Assembly: GCA_030632095.1 (NCBI GenBank)
Contig: DAOVJU010000005.1
Coordinates: forward strand, 1-23,334
From: Chlorobiota bacterium
Lineage (GTDB): Bacteria; Bacteroidota; Bacteroidia; Bacteroidales; B39-G9
Direction: 5' to 3'
DNA: 23,334 nucleotides
Positions within the stretch are counted from its first letter, which is position 1. Each line of letters starts with the position of its first letter. The notes below the pieces were generated by a model, which worked only from the letters and a program-made list of their open reading frames with translations, made no database searches and was not told the origin of the DNA. The translations under genes were made by a program, and so were the position numbers. Positions 1 through 9,537 of this stretch are shown here, piece after piece.

Positions 1-428
1 TGGATACCTTAACCCTGTTATACCGCCCGGATGCAACAAAAGAATGGCGGGAAATATCACACAGTTCTTCCGGTTCATACACAAGTGGATATTTTTTATG
101 CGACACATTGCTTTCAGGGGATTATGCTATAGGTATAAACGAAAATATTAACCCTGTTAATGAATTGAATTTCAATTCTGAATTTGGAAAAATAATCAAT
201 GTTTATCCAAATCCTTCAGAAAATATTTTTACAATCGAATTTATTATCACAGATACAGGTAAAATATGTATTTACGATTTTAATGGCAAGGAAGTATATA
301 AAACAAAAGTGGCGTCTCATAAAAAGCAAATTATATGGAATCCGGGTAATTTATCCCCGGGTATTTATCACATAGAACTATACGACAAGAAAGATAAACT
401 TGCTTCAAAAAGAATCATATATAACTAA
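1..428 (+). CDS. 3' end of a T9SS-exported protein (C-terminal sorting domain), partial
   Basis: The reading frame is open from base 3 to the TAA at 426-428, so this is the C-terminal part of a longer gene that starts before the window; the TTG at 108 is not a credible start. The last ~85 residues form a type A T9SS C-terminal domain: a VYPNPSENIFTIEF strand, a middle strand ending FNGKEVYK, then LSPGIYHIELYDKKDKLASKRIIYN. In Bacteroidota this domain directs a protein through the outer membrane by the type IX system and is then cleaved. The ~55 residues before it, including REISHSSSGSYTSGYFLCDT, look like the end of an extracellular beta domain, but the passenger's function cannot be told. 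The next gene begins 39 bases downstream on the same strand and could be co-transcribed. Confidence 0.85.
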   Translation, partial: DTLTLLYRPDATKEWREISHSSSGSYTSGYFLCDTLLSGDYAIGINENINPVNELNFNSEFGKIINVYPNPSENIFTIEFIITDTGKICIYDFNGKEVYKTKVASHKKQIIWNPGNLSPGIYHIELYDKKDKLASKRIIYN

Positions 429-467
429 GTGATTTTCAAAAATTGAATTTTTAACAAACTTTATATT

Positions 468-3400
468 ATGAGTATAACAAAAACTAAAAATATTGTATCC
501 CTTTTTACAATATTGATTTTATCCTTTAACATTAATGCACAAAAGAAAAATAAAGATAAAGACAAGGAAGAAGGTCCAATGTCATCGGCTACGTTTTCGG
601 ATTTAAAATTTCGAAGTATTGGGCCGGCTTATGCCTCCGGCAGAATTGCAGATCTTGCAGTAAATAAAAATAACCATTCAGAATATTATGTGGCTGTTGC
701 AGCAGGAAATGTATGGAAAACAAGTAATGCCGGTATCACTTATGAACCCATATTTGATCAGGAAGGCTCTTACTCCATAGCTGATGTTGAGATTGATCCT
801 AATAATGAACACCTAATCTGGGTTGGAACCGGTGAATACAATAGTCAGCGGGCTATTGGATATGGCGATGGTGTATACCGGTCAGAAGATAAAGGAAATA
901 CATGGGAAAATATGGGATTAAAAAATTCTGAACACATTGGCAGAATTATTATTGATCCAAGAAACTCACATGTTTATGTTGCTGCTCAAGGTCCGCTATG
1001 GGGCCCGGGTGGAGATCGTGGATTATTTAAAACCACAGATTATGGTAAAACATGGAATAAAATACTTTACATAAGTGAGAATACCGGGGTAACCGATATT
1101 GTTTTTGATCCGAGAAACCCGGATGTTTTATACGCTGCATCGTATCAACGAAGAAGGCATGTATGGACATTAATAAACGGAGGACCCGAATCGGCGATTT
1201 ATAAATCTATTGATGCCGGTGCAAGCTGGAAAAAACTTGAGAATGGATTACCTTCTGTGGAAATGGGTAGAATAGGATTAGCCATTTCACCTAAAAATCC
1301 GGATTATATTTATGCCATAATCGAAGCACAATATGACGAAGGAGGAGTCTACAGGTCAGTAAACCGTGGTGGCAGCTGGTCGAAAATGAGTGATTATGTG
1401 AGCGGAGGTCCACAATATTATAACCGATTATTTGCAGACCCGGAAAATGAAAACAAAATATATTCTATGGATACTTATTCAAAAGTATCAGTAGATGGAG
1501 GAAAAACATGGAAAAATCTTGGAAATAAAAACCGCCATGTAGACGATCATGCTATGTGGATAGATCCTGACGATCCTAATCATTTTATTATTGGTGGCGA
1601 TGGAGGAATTTATGAAAGCTATGACAATGCTGCAAACTGGGATTTCAAAGATAATTTACCGGTTACACAGTATTACAGAGTTTCAGTTGATAATGATTAT
1701 CCTTTTTACAATGTGTATGGAGGAACACAAGACAATAACAGCATGGGTGGGCCATCAAGAACCCTTAACAGGATGGGAATTGTGAATGCCGACTGGTTTG
1801 TGACCAATGGTGGTGATGGTTTTAAATCGCAAATAGATCCTGAAGATCCAAATATTGTTTATGCACAAGCGCAATATGGCTGGGCAGTGCGCTATGATAA
1901 ACGTAGTGGAGAGAATATTGAAATAAAGCCCATAGAAGGAAAAGATGAAGCATACCGATGGAACTGGAATGCCCCGTTAATAATCAGTCCGCATTCGCAT
2001 ACCAGGTTATATTTCGCAGCAAATAAGCTTTTTAAGAGCGAAGATCGTGGAAATACATGGGAAATAATAAGTCCGGATTTGACTCGTCAGCTTGATCGAA
2101 ATAGTTTGCCGGTAATGGATAAAATTCAAAGTGTGGATGCTGTTGCGAAAAATGCCTCAATTTCACTTTATGGAAATATTGTATCCCTGGCCGAATCAAC
2201 TATGAAAGAAGGTTTACTGTTTGTTGGAACCGATGATGGGCTAATACAGGTCTCCGAGAATAATGGACAAAGCTGGACTAAATATGAATCATTCCCAGGC
2301 ATCCCGGAAATGACCTATGTAAGTTGTATTTATACATCTCAATATGATGAAAACATTGTTTATGCTTCTTTTGATGCCAGAAAACAAAATAACCTGAAAC
2401 CCTATTTATTAAAAAGTGCCGATAAAGGCAAAACATGGAAATCCATTACATCAAATCTGCCGGAGAGAGGAACTGTTTATAGTGTTATTGAAGATTTTGA
2501 AAATCGCAATTTGCTTTTTGCAGGAACCGAATTTGGAATTTATTTCACCATAGACGGTGGAACGAAATGGATTAAACTTGAAGGAGATTTACCTACTACT
2601 GCAATAAGAGATATTGTGATCCAAAAAAGAGAAAAAGACCTGGTTATTGCAACATTTGGAAGAGGTTTTTACATATTAGACGATTATAGTGCTCTGCAGA
2701 AGATCACCAACACTGAACTGGAAAAAGAGTGTATCATATTTCCTGTTAAAGATGCATTAATGTTCATCCAGGAAAGGGGAAAATCAGCACAGGGGCAATC
2801 ATACTATGCAGCAAAGAATCCACCATTTGGTGCAACAATTACGTATTATCTGAAAGATGATATATTAAAGCGCAAAGAAAAGCGACAAAAAACCGAAAAA
2901 GAAAATTTTGAGAAAAATATCCCGGTTAATTATCCTACTTTCAATGAACTGCAATTGGAAGATACAGAGGAAGAGCCTTATCTTGTTTTTACCATTACTG
3001 ACAAGAATGGAAATAAAATAAGAGAACTATTAGCTCCAGCTAAAAAAGGCATGCATAGAATTACATGGGATTTGAAATATGCTTCCACCAATCCGGCAAA
3101 AAAACCTGAAGATAAATTCAAAAATGAAACGAGTGGCATGCCGGTACTTCCCGGAGAATATATGGTTTCATTATCAAAATTTGAAGATGAACAATTTACA
3201 ACTATTCATGAGCCGGTTTCATTCACTACAAAAGTTCTTCAAAATAGCACTTTCCCTGCTGAACCACGTGCGAAATTAGTAAACTTCATGCAAAAGATAT
3301 ATGAAATGAACCGAGTAGTTGAAGGTATTATTAGCTCACGAAATGAATTAGCAAATAAAACTGAACTGTTTGAAATTGCCTTAAATAATGCTCCCGGAAA

Positions 3401-3734
3401 AAACGATTCATTACGAACTGAAATACGCTTATTAAAAAAACAATTGTACGAAATTGATATTAGCCTTAAGGGAGATAAAGCCATAAGTAAACGAAATGAG
3501 AATCAACCGCCATCAATTCTTGACCGGCTTGAATATATTATTTACGGACTGTGGAGTACAACTTCGGAACCAACTTCCACCATGAAGGAACAATACAACA
3601 TTGCAGCAGAGTTGATAAAGCCGGTTTTAAACCAGTTAGAAAATATAAACAATAATCGCATCCCTGCAATAGAAGATCATCTGGAACAGATGAAAGCTCC
3701 ATGGACTCCAGGCCGATTACCGAAGTGGGATTAA
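468..3734 (+). CDS. Exported Asp-box (BNR/sortilin-like) beta-propeller protein
   Basis: A 1088-residue protein with an N-terminal signal peptide (hydrophobic stretch about 9-20, likely cut after NINA at residue 24), followed by a very basic KKNKDKDK linker. It carries about ten Asp-box motifs (S-x-D-x-G-x-T-W type), for example SEDKGNTW near 139, TTDYGKTW, SIDAGASW, SVDGGKTW, SEDRGNTW, SENNGQSW and SADKGKTW. These mark the turns of one or two beta-propellers as in sialidases and VPS10/sortilin. From about residue 838 a FlgD-like beta-sandwich is suggested by DKNGNKIRELL followed by KKGMHRITWDL, and a helical tail follows. Such proteins are often annotated as glycosyl hydrolase, but I see no sialidase catalytic set, so the activity is unknown. 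Unlike the gene before it, it has no T9SS tail, which suggests a periplasmic location. A hairpin terminator follows. Confidence 0.85.
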   Translation: MSITKTKNIVSLFTILILSFNINAQKKNKDKDKEEGPMSSATFSDLKFRSIGPAYASGRIADLAVNKNNHSEYYVAVAAGNVWKTSNAGITYEPIFDQEGSYSIADVEIDPNNEHLIWVGTGEYNSQRAIGYGDGVYRSEDKGNTWENMGLKNSEHIGRIIIDPRNSHVYVAAQGPLWGPGGDRGLFKTTDYGKTWNKILYISENTGVTDIVFDPRNPDVLYAASYQRRRHVWTLINGGPESAIYKSIDAGASWKKLENGLPSVEMGRIGLAISPKNPDYIYAIIEAQYDEGGVYRSVNRGGSWSKMSDYVSGGPQYYNRLFADPENENKIYSMDTYSKVSVDGGKTWKNLGNKNRHVDDHAMWIDPDDPNHFIIGGDGGIYESYDNAANWDFKDNLPVTQYYRVSVDNDYPFYNVYGGTQDNNSMGGPSRTLNRMGIVNADWFVTNGGDGFKSQIDPEDPNIVYAQAQYGWAVRYDKRSGENIEIKPIEGKDEAYRWNWNAPLIISPHSHTRLYFAANKLFKSEDRGNTWEIISPDLTRQLDRNSLPVMDKIQSVDAVAKNASISLYGNIVSLAESTMKEGLLFVGTDDGLIQVSENNGQSWTKYESFPGIPEMTYVSCIYTSQYDENIVYASFDARKQNNLKPYLLKSADKGKTWKSITSNLPERGTVYSVIEDFENRNLLFAGTEFGIYFTIDGGTKWIKLEGDLPTTAIRDIVIQKREKDLVIATFGRGFYILDDYSALQKITNTELEKECIIFPVKDALMFIQERGKSAQGQSYYAAKNPPFGATITYYLKDDILKRKEKRQKTEKENFEKNIPVNYPTFNELQLEDTEEEPYLVFTITDKNGNKIRELLAPAKKGMHRITWDLKYASTNPAKKPEDKFKNETSGMPVLPGEYMVSLSKFEDEQFTTIHEPVSFTTKVLQNSTFPAEPRAKLVNFMQKIYEMNRVVEGIISSRNELANKTELFEIALNNAPGKNDSLRTEIRLLKKQLYEIDISLKGDKAISKRNENQPPSILDRLEYIIYGLWSTTSEPTSTMKEQYNIAAELIKPVLNQLENINNNRIPAIEDHLEQMKAPWTPGRLPKWD

Positions 3735-3767
3735 TTTTTTAAATTCAATTTGATATAATAACAATAA

Positions 3768-3795
3768 AAAACCCAGGCTTTTCAGTCTGGGTTTT
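3768..3795 (+). terminator. Rho-independent terminator after the Asp-box gene
   Basis: Perfect 9-bp stem AAAACCCAG (3768-3776) / CTGGGTTTT (3787-3795) with a 10-base loop, ending in the T run of the stem itself, 34 bases after the stop codon. It is preceded by an A run, so it could also work on the other strand. Confidence 0.8.
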
Positions 3796-3941
3796 CTGAT
3801 TTTAATCTAATCCAAAGCATTTATTAAAATCAGTATATATCTGGTAAGTGTATGGATACTATAAAGACACTATTTCCTTTTTTTGGTTGCTTATTGATTA
3901 ATTAAACAATATTTTTTACCAATTTTACATTATCATTAGCT

Positions 3942-3958
3942 TATATAGAATCTATATA
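3942..3958. promoter_or_regulatory. Inverted repeat upstream of the CDF transporter (possible operator)
   Basis: TATATAG (3942-3948), spacer AAT, CTATATA (3952-3958). It lies about 100 bases before the CDF start in the 326-base gap after the Asp-box gene. It could be a regulator site for metal control of the exporter, but the sequence is very AT-rich and no regulator is encoded nearby. The rest of the gap holds the terminator at 3768-3795 and a possible 20-codon ORF at 3972-4034. Confidence 0.3.
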
Positions 3959-4060
3959 CATAGAAAACGAGATGCTTTTGCAACTCCCTGATAATCACGG
4001 TTACAAAACAGATAACTGTATGATTACTTATTAACCTGAGTTCGATATAAAATTTAGAAA

Positions 4061-4975
4061 ATGGAAGGACATCATAATCATGATCACTCGGAAATAAATG
4101 AAAAGAATTTACTCTTTGCAACAATACTGAATTTTACCATAGCATTTGCCGAAATTATAGGTGGCCTTTTGTCAAATAGCCTGGCTTTATTATCGGATGC
4201 ACTGCATAATTTGAGTGACGCGATCGCTCTTTTAATAGCATATGTTGCCCATAAAATTGGCAAACGCAAATCAAACCTTAGAAAAACTTTTGGTTACAAA
4301 CGAATTGAAATAATTGTAGCGCTTTTTAATGCTGTTGTATTAATCGCAATTTCATTTGTTTTGTTTTATGAAGCAATTCACCGGTTTTTCGAACCAGCGC
4401 CAATTAAGGGGGAGTTAATGTTAATTGTGGCAAGTATTGGATTTTTGGCAAACCTTATATCCGTTTTTATCCTTAAAAAAGACTCTCATAAAAACCTGAA
4501 CATGAAAGCTGCCTATCTTCATTTACTGGGAGATACCCTCTCATCGGTTGCTGTTATTGTTGGTGGTATTTTAATTGTTTTTTATAAAATTTACTGGGTC
4601 GATCCTCTTATTACCTTCCTTATCGGAATTTACATTTTAAAAGAAAGTTATGTTATACTAAAGCAAGCCGCAAATATTTTAATGCAATCAACCCCCGATA
4701 GTATAGACCTTATTGATATTAAATCAGAAATTGAAAAAATACCTGAAGTACAGAATATACATCATGTTCATGCATGGAACCTGACTGACACCAATATACA
4801 TTTTGAAAGCCATGTTGATTTGAAAAGTGACTTGAAAGTTAGCGATGCACAAAAAGTCCGCGATGAAATTGAACATTTATTAGCCAGTAAATATCAAATA
4901 AATCATTTCACTATTCAGTTTGAATACGGATGTTGTGATGATAAAGAATTAATAAAAAATGGAAAAGGTTGCTAA
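4061..4975 (+). CDS. Cation diffusion facilitator (CDF/CzcD-ZnT type) metal exporter
   Basis: A 304-residue inner-membrane cation/proton antiporter, expected to export Zn2+ or a similar divalent metal. The N-terminus is His-rich (HHNHDH, residues 4-9). About six membrane helices follow. The metal-site HxxxD pairs are present: H49/D53 in SDALHNLSDA (TM2) and H154/D158 in HLLGDTLSS (TM5). The cytoplasmic ferredoxin-like domain starts near 212, contains HHVHAWNL (234-241), and ends with HFTIQFE. A short CC pair and the final Cys may add metal ligands. The length is normal for the family. With His and Asp at both sites it is of the Zn type rather than the Mn type (DxxxD). It stands alone between terminators; the start ATG has no clear Shine-Dalgarno site. 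Confidence 0.93.
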   Translation: MEGHHNHDHSEINEKNLLFATILNFTIAFAEIIGGLLSNSLALLSDALHNLSDAIALLIAYVAHKIGKRKSNLRKTFGYKRIEIIVALFNAVVLIAISFVLFYEAIHRFFEPAPIKGELMLIVASIGFLANLISVFILKKDSHKNLNMKAAYLHLLGDTLSSVAVIVGGILIVFYKIYWVDPLITFLIGIYILKESYVILKQAANILMQSTPDSIDLIDIKSEIEKIPEVQNIHHVHAWNLTDTNIHFESHVDLKSDLKVSDAQKVRDEIEHLLASKYQINHFTIQFEYGCCDDKELIKNGKGC

Positions 4976-5002
4976 TTCGAGAAAAAGAATTAGCAACCTT
5001 TT
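4963..5002. terminator. Strong, probably bidirectional terminator overlapping the CDF stop codon
   Basis: Perfect 16-bp stem: AAAAGGTTGCTAATTC (4963-4978) / GAATTAGCAACCTTTT (4987-5002), 8-base loop, with more T following on the plus strand. The CDF stop TAA (4973-4975) lies in the left arm. On the minus strand an A-tract at 4953-4959 becomes a T run, so it may also end the convergent lipoprotein gene that stops at 5042. Confidence 0.85.
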
Positions 5003-5041
5003 TAAATTGAAATATATATTGGGGATAAATGGCAAATAGAA

Positions 5042-6151
5042 CTATTGTTCTTCAACAATAATTTGAAAAGTCCCTAAAAAAGTATTCCAATCGGATTTAT
5101 CAATTCTAATATAAATTACATCTTCATCAGTATTAATGCCAGTTATTGTTAATGGATATTCAGATCTAATAGTTTGCAGATCTGGATATTCAAACAAATA
5201 ACTATTAAATAAGATTCCCCGGACTAATCCTGTAAAATTTTCCGGATCATTGCCTTTATCGTTTATGGATATTTTATATACTTTTTCTAAATCAGCAGGG
5301 AAATAATACCATAATTCATATTCACTACTGATAATATCTCCTTCAACATAATCCATTCCATCTACTTGTAATTGATATGCATTATCGATATCGATGTTTT
5401 CAACTGCTGCTGACTCTTCATTTATATATCCCATATTTGTACCAGAAATTGTTGATGCTTTTACCCAGGTAACCACTTTTAATTCCTGATATTTATTAGT
5501 TTGATTCAACAAAGTAGCATAATGTCCTTCCCCAAAGTCTCTTGTGGGTAACCAATCTCCATTTTCCGGAGCATAAATTATAATATCAAAAGGTGTTGTT
5601 AAGGGTTCTGCAGATAACCTCATATTAATTGCAGCAGTTTTATGGTCCCATGGCCATGTACTGGAACTACCAGTTGTTCTGATAACCAGCCAAATAGTAT
5701 CATCTTTTGCTTCAACAGGAATATTGGGCAATAAAACAGAAAAATCGGTTGCTTCTATAGCGTTTAGCACAGTTTTCGGATTAAATGATGAAAGACGAAT
5801 ATCTGCATCATTTGTTGCATTACCAATAGTGGCATCATATTCAATTGTTACATCATCACCATAACTAATAGTAAATTCGAATTCAAATGTAATATACCTG
5901 GATCCACTACCATCAATTTCAATTATTGTTTGTATTACTTCATTTACTTTTATAATAAAACCAAGTGAGGTAGTATGTATATTTTCGTTAAAAGTGGCCA
6001 GCACTTTGCTTTTTGTGTCGGTGTCAACATACGCTGAAACAAAAACCGGCGCTGAATTATCCTGATCAATAGGATCGTCAGTACAAGCATATATAAAAAT
6101 CAATAATAAGACTGCAATAAAAACCTTGTTTTTTATTCCTGATATTTTCAT
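5042..6151 (-). CDS. Lipoprotein with SwmB-like domain, function unknown
   Basis: A 369-residue protein with a lipoprotein signal peptide: basic start, hydrophobic 10-20, lipobox I-Y-A-C with the lipidated Cys at 23. The residues after it (TDDPIDQD) are acidic, which in Bacteroidota favours export to the cell surface. Residues ~33-135 (APVFVSAYVDTDTKSKVLATF, then a FIIKVNE strand and IEYDATIGNATNDAD) resemble a SwmB/Ig-like adhesin repeat. The remainder, about 140-369, is a beta-rich region with many aromatic residues that I do not recognise. It lies 201 bases downstream of the CotH-like gene on the same strand, so the two may act together at the surface. Activity is not inferable. Confidence 0.75.
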   Translation of the reverse strand: MKISGIKNKVFIAVLLLIFIYACTDDPIDQDNSAPVFVSAYVDTDTKSKVLATFNENIHTTSLGFIIKVNEVIQTIIEIDGSGSRYITFEFEFTISYGDDVTIEYDATIGNATNDADIRLSSFNPKTVLNAIEATDFSVLLPNIPVEAKDDTIWLVIRTTGSSSTWPWDHKTAAINMRLSAEPLTTPFDIIIYAPENGDWLPTRDFGEGHYATLLNQTNKYQELKVVTWVKASTISGTNMGYINEESAAVENIDIDNAYQLQVDGMDYVEGDIISSEYELWYYFPADLEKVYKISINDKGNDPENFTGLVRGILFNSYLFEYPDLQTIRSEYPLTITGINTDEDVIYIRIDKSDWNTFLGTFQIIVEEQ

Positions 6152-6300
6152 TTCTTTTAGAATTTAATACGACAATAATTGTTTTACAATATAGACAAAT
6201 GAACCTAAAAAAGGTTGCATTTTTGTATTGTATTGCAAAAACAAAAAAAAGTCATCCGTGTTTTCTATGAAAAATATACAATCGGTGTTTTGGTGTATGG

Positions 6301-6325
6301 GTAAAACAGTTTTACGCTATATTTG
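6301..6325. promoter_or_regulatory. Palindrome next to a TAnnTTTG box in the CotH/lipoprotein gap
   Basis: GTAAAAC (6301-6307), central A, GTTTTAC (6309-6315): a perfect 7-bp inverted repeat with a one-base centre, so a protein-binding site rather than an RNA hairpin. It runs directly into TATATTTG (6318-6325), a match to the Bacteroidota -7 box pointing rightwards, antisense to the 3' end of the CotH-like gene. It also contains one of three copies in this window of TTTACGCTATATT. No gene lies in the direction of that box. Confidence 0.3.
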
Positions 6326-6352
6326 TTCAATGCGTTAAACATTTTAAAATGC

Positions 6353-9300
6353 TTAGTATGTTTTAATTAAGAATTTTCCTGAACCCATTAAAATATGCTG
6401 ATAACCGTAAATTTTAAATATGTACAATCCGTTTTCCATTTGTCCTCTTGATATGCTAAAAGTATGGCTATTTATATGTTCAATAATTCTTACCTTCTCT
6501 CCCAAAATATTAAAAATATGCATTTGAGCATCTGAAATATTCTGTTTTGTATTTAAATGTACTTGTGCTTTGTCATTAAATGGATTCGGATAAACATTTA
6601 TTGTAATGAATTGATCTTGATAATGTGATTCTATTACTTTTACATAAGTACTGTTTATGGCGCCTGGTGTTCCAAAATCAATTGATGATTCCCAACTCTC
6701 TGGTAATGCATTATCATAAAACGGATTAATTAATTCAAGTGTTGCACCATTTCCATCAGGATATTCAGGCCAGGGAGCTTTATCGTTATAATGCACTGTA
6801 TCTATTAATAATCCTCCTTCATTATATAATCTTATAAGTTCTCCTTTTCCGCTTAAGCCAAAATTCATGTCTCCAATGTAATTGTTAACATCAGGGAATA
6901 AACTGTGAAAACCCGCAGTATCGTTGCATAGAACTAAATATCCTTTTGGTTCAATAGAAATTCCAATATTAAAAGTGAAGATATGACTATCATCTTCATC
7001 CTTAAATTGCCAGTTCTCAAGATTTACTGCATAATCATTCGTATTATAAAATTCAACCCAATCACCAGGATCATGATTATCAGCTGAATTGTAATTTATT
7101 TCATTAATAACCAGCGTATCCTGAACTATTTTAGGCTTAAAATGTGCCGTTATAGACTCCGATTCATTAATACTTATTACAATATCATTGGATGTATCAT
7201 TAGGATAGATCTCATGATTTTCAATTTCCCAATAATCAAATTCGAAATTTATATTCGCTTCTATTGCCTGAAGCTTAATATCTATACCTCCAAAGTATTG
7301 TCCCTGCCAGGGATATTTCTCATGAATTATTGAATTTATTAAAATTTTTCCAGCACCTGTTTGATTAATATCTAAAGATAAATTAAAGGGTCCTGTTAGT
7401 TCATAACAATCACTTAATCCTCCCCATACATAATTACATCTTTCTTCAATAAAAGTTCTAAGTTTAGTCACATTATTTTTCCATTCCATGAAACTTCCGC
7501 CCCATCTTGTAATATGTGCAGTTATTTCAGGTTCAATTAAGGCAGAAAGACTATCAAGACTGTTAAGCATCGATTCACAGCTTAAACCTGTGTTCAACAA
7601 ATCAATATAACGGGAAATATAATACTGGCTAAATTCATCATTGTTTCTAAGAGCATTCAGAACAGTAATATGGCCTTCGGGATCAGACCATGGATCATCG
7701 AGATCTTCCGGATAGCATGGTGGAACATAAGGAGTTTGCGCCGGGATCCCTGTGTAATTTATATAATGTCCGAAAGTAGCATCTTCATCCCAAAGTATAT
7801 AACCCCACTTCTGATGTTCACCATTACGATTTTTACCTCTCCACCATCCTACATTCCAGTTTAACCAGTCAGAACAAACAACATAGGAGTTAATTATCAC
7901 ATAATCAACCAAACTGGTAATATCATATTTTGTTTTAACAAATTCATAATTTGCTTGTATGCTCATATCATTATAAACAATAAAATCATAAAGATCATAC
8001 CAATTATCCAATGCCAGTTGTCCCCCGTATTCAGCCCATGTATATCCCCAAAGCATTATAAATTCAAGGTCATATTTATCCTGGTCATAATAAAATTTCG
8101 TATAGTCATGATCGTCAACTTTTTCGCGAATGGAATAAATTCCCCAATATTGTCCATTTACATACATTATACACCGTTCACCCTTTCTAACATCCAGATT
8201 CAAATCAATTGCATTTGCCGTTTTTTGAATAAACATATCACGCATATGAGCGCTGGTATCTATTCCGGGATAATTATCATCTCCTGCAGCCCTTAATATA
8301 ATCCGCTGAAACTCATCTCTTTCTGACAAACTGAAAAGTTTATCCTGTATAGCATAGTTATATCCGCATTCATCTCTTGATATGTAATCAATGCTGCGCT
8401 GATCATTTACCCACGAATCCTGTCCATGTTTATTGAATTCACCATAACCAATATTAGTCCGATCTTCATTAATGTTAAAAAATTCTAATGTTCCAACAGG
8501 AACTAATGATGCATTACCATTTAAAAGATATTCAATGTTATCAGCAGAAATTGAAAAAACAGCTAAATCATGATTTTCGTTTATAAAATAAGTATTAAAG
8601 TCAATAAAGCCGGGTAAAATATCTTCATTATTACTTATTACACGTGCTTTAACAATTGTTGATGATGATATTTCTAATGGAACTATATAAACAGATGAAG
8701 AAGAAGTTGGCTCTGTTCCGTTTAATGTATAAAATATTTCAGCATCAGGTTCATCAGAATTAATGGAAATTGTAAGGTTGATATGATAAAAACCAGCTTC
8801 ATAATTCATTATTGGCTTTTCTGCATAACGCAAATAAGAATCAGCATTATTATTAGTAAAACCCGGTGAAGGATCAATAAAAATGCTCCATGAACTTTCA
8901 CCATCTGTTGTTCTTCCATGCGAATGGCCTAATTGAGTTTTCAATAATTGTAAATAATCAATAATGTTCCCATCAGGATCGGATAAAACAATATATTCAG
9001 GATCAGTCTTGGTTTGAGATAACTTAAAGTTTGTATGAAGATACCCTCCTGATGCTTCATCTCTACCTGTAGCCCAAATCAATAAAAATTCACCCGGTAA
9101 TATAAAAACATCTGATGGAATTTTCCATTTCATAGAATCAGAAAGTCGATCGCTGAGATAATAATCTTTCAAATTTACTCCTTCATTTCCAGTATTACAC
9201 AACTCTATCCAGTCTTCATAACGAGAATAATTGTCTGTAAAATCATAGAGATTAGAAGCGGAATATTCATTAATAACGATTTGTCCATATACTGAAATTG

Positions 9301-9379
9301 AAAGAAATATCAACAAAATGGCATTTAAACATATCAAAACAGAAGCTTTTATATTTTTCAGGAATACTTGTATTGACAT
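6353..9379 (-). CDS. T9SS-exported CotH-kinase-like protein with two lamin-tail domains
   Basis: A 1008-residue modular protein. Signal peptide 1-32 (ends SVYG before QIVINE). Domain order: lamin-tail domain ~33-150 (IVINEYSASN, YEDWIELCN); a chitobiase-like beta domain ~190-260 (AEIFYTLNGTEPT); a CotH kinase-like region ~273-650; a beta region to ~745; a second lamin-tail domain ~755-890 (LVINEINYNS, DWVEFYNT); and a T9SS C-terminal domain ~925-1008 (ITINVYPNPFNDKAQV to FLIKTY). CotH hallmarks are VNGQYWGIYSIREKVDD (407-423) and ILWDEDATFG (528-537) with the acidic D531/D533 pair. Spore-coat CotH is an atypical protein kinase; what this extracellular homologue phosphorylates, if anything, is unknown. 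Its start is near a 234-base divergent gap shared with the GT-C gene at 9614. Confidence 0.88.
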   Translation of the reverse strand: MSIQVFLKNIKASVLICLNAILLIFLSISVYGQIVINEYSASNLYDFTDNYSRYEDWIELCNTGNEGVNLKDYYLSDRLSDSMKWKIPSDVFILPGEFLLIWATGRDEASGGYLHTNFKLSQTKTDPEYIVLSDPDGNIIDYLQLLKTQLGHSHGRTTDGESSWSIFIDPSPGFTNNNADSYLRYAEKPIMNYEAGFYHINLTISINSDEPDAEIFYTLNGTEPTSSSSVYIVPLEISSSTIVKARVISNNEDILPGFIDFNTYFINENHDLAVFSISADNIEYLLNGNASLVPVGTLEFFNINEDRTNIGYGEFNKHGQDSWVNDQRSIDYISRDECGYNYAIQDKLFSLSERDEFQRIILRAAGDDNYPGIDTSAHMRDMFIQKTANAIDLNLDVRKGERCIMYVNGQYWGIYSIREKVDDHDYTKFYYDQDKYDLEFIMLWGYTWAEYGGQLALDNWYDLYDFIVYNDMSIQANYEFVKTKYDITSLVDYVIINSYVVCSDWLNWNVGWWRGKNRNGEHQKWGYILWDEDATFGHYINYTGIPAQTPYVPPCYPEDLDDPWSDPEGHITVLNALRNNDEFSQYYISRYIDLLNTGLSCESMLNSLDSLSALIEPEITAHITRWGGSFMEWKNNVTKLRTFIEERCNYVWGGLSDCYELTGPFNLSLDINQTGAGKILINSIIHEKYPWQGQYFGGIDIKLQAIEANINFEFDYWEIENHEIYPNDTSNDIVISINESESITAHFKPKIVQDTLVINEINYNSADNHDPGDWVEFYNTNDYAVNLENWQFKDEDDSHIFTFNIGISIEPKGYLVLCNDTAGFHSLFPDVNNYIGDMNFGLSGKGELIRLYNEGGLLIDTVHYNDKAPWPEYPDGNGATLELINPFYDNALPESWESSIDFGTPGAINSTYVKVIESHYQDQFITINVYPNPFNDKAQVHLNTKQNISDAQMHIFNILGEKVRIIEHINSHTFSISRGQMENGLYIFKIYGYQHILMGSGKFLIKTY

Positions 9380-9537
9380 AAAAAAGTGATTTGTTTATTA
9401 AACATAAATATAAGACAAGTCATTTAATAATAAGGTTGTATTCGATATAAAAAAAAATCTTTTATATTGTTTGCTTTATTTTGTGAACCAACAATGATCA
9501 ATATTAAATAATGTATCATTTTTAATTATCTTCTTCT

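Noticed and set aside
468..3734. Calling the Asp-box protein a glycosyl hydrolase
   Set aside because: Asp-boxes are structural; the sialidase catalytic Arg triad and Tyr/Glu pair could not be identified by eye.
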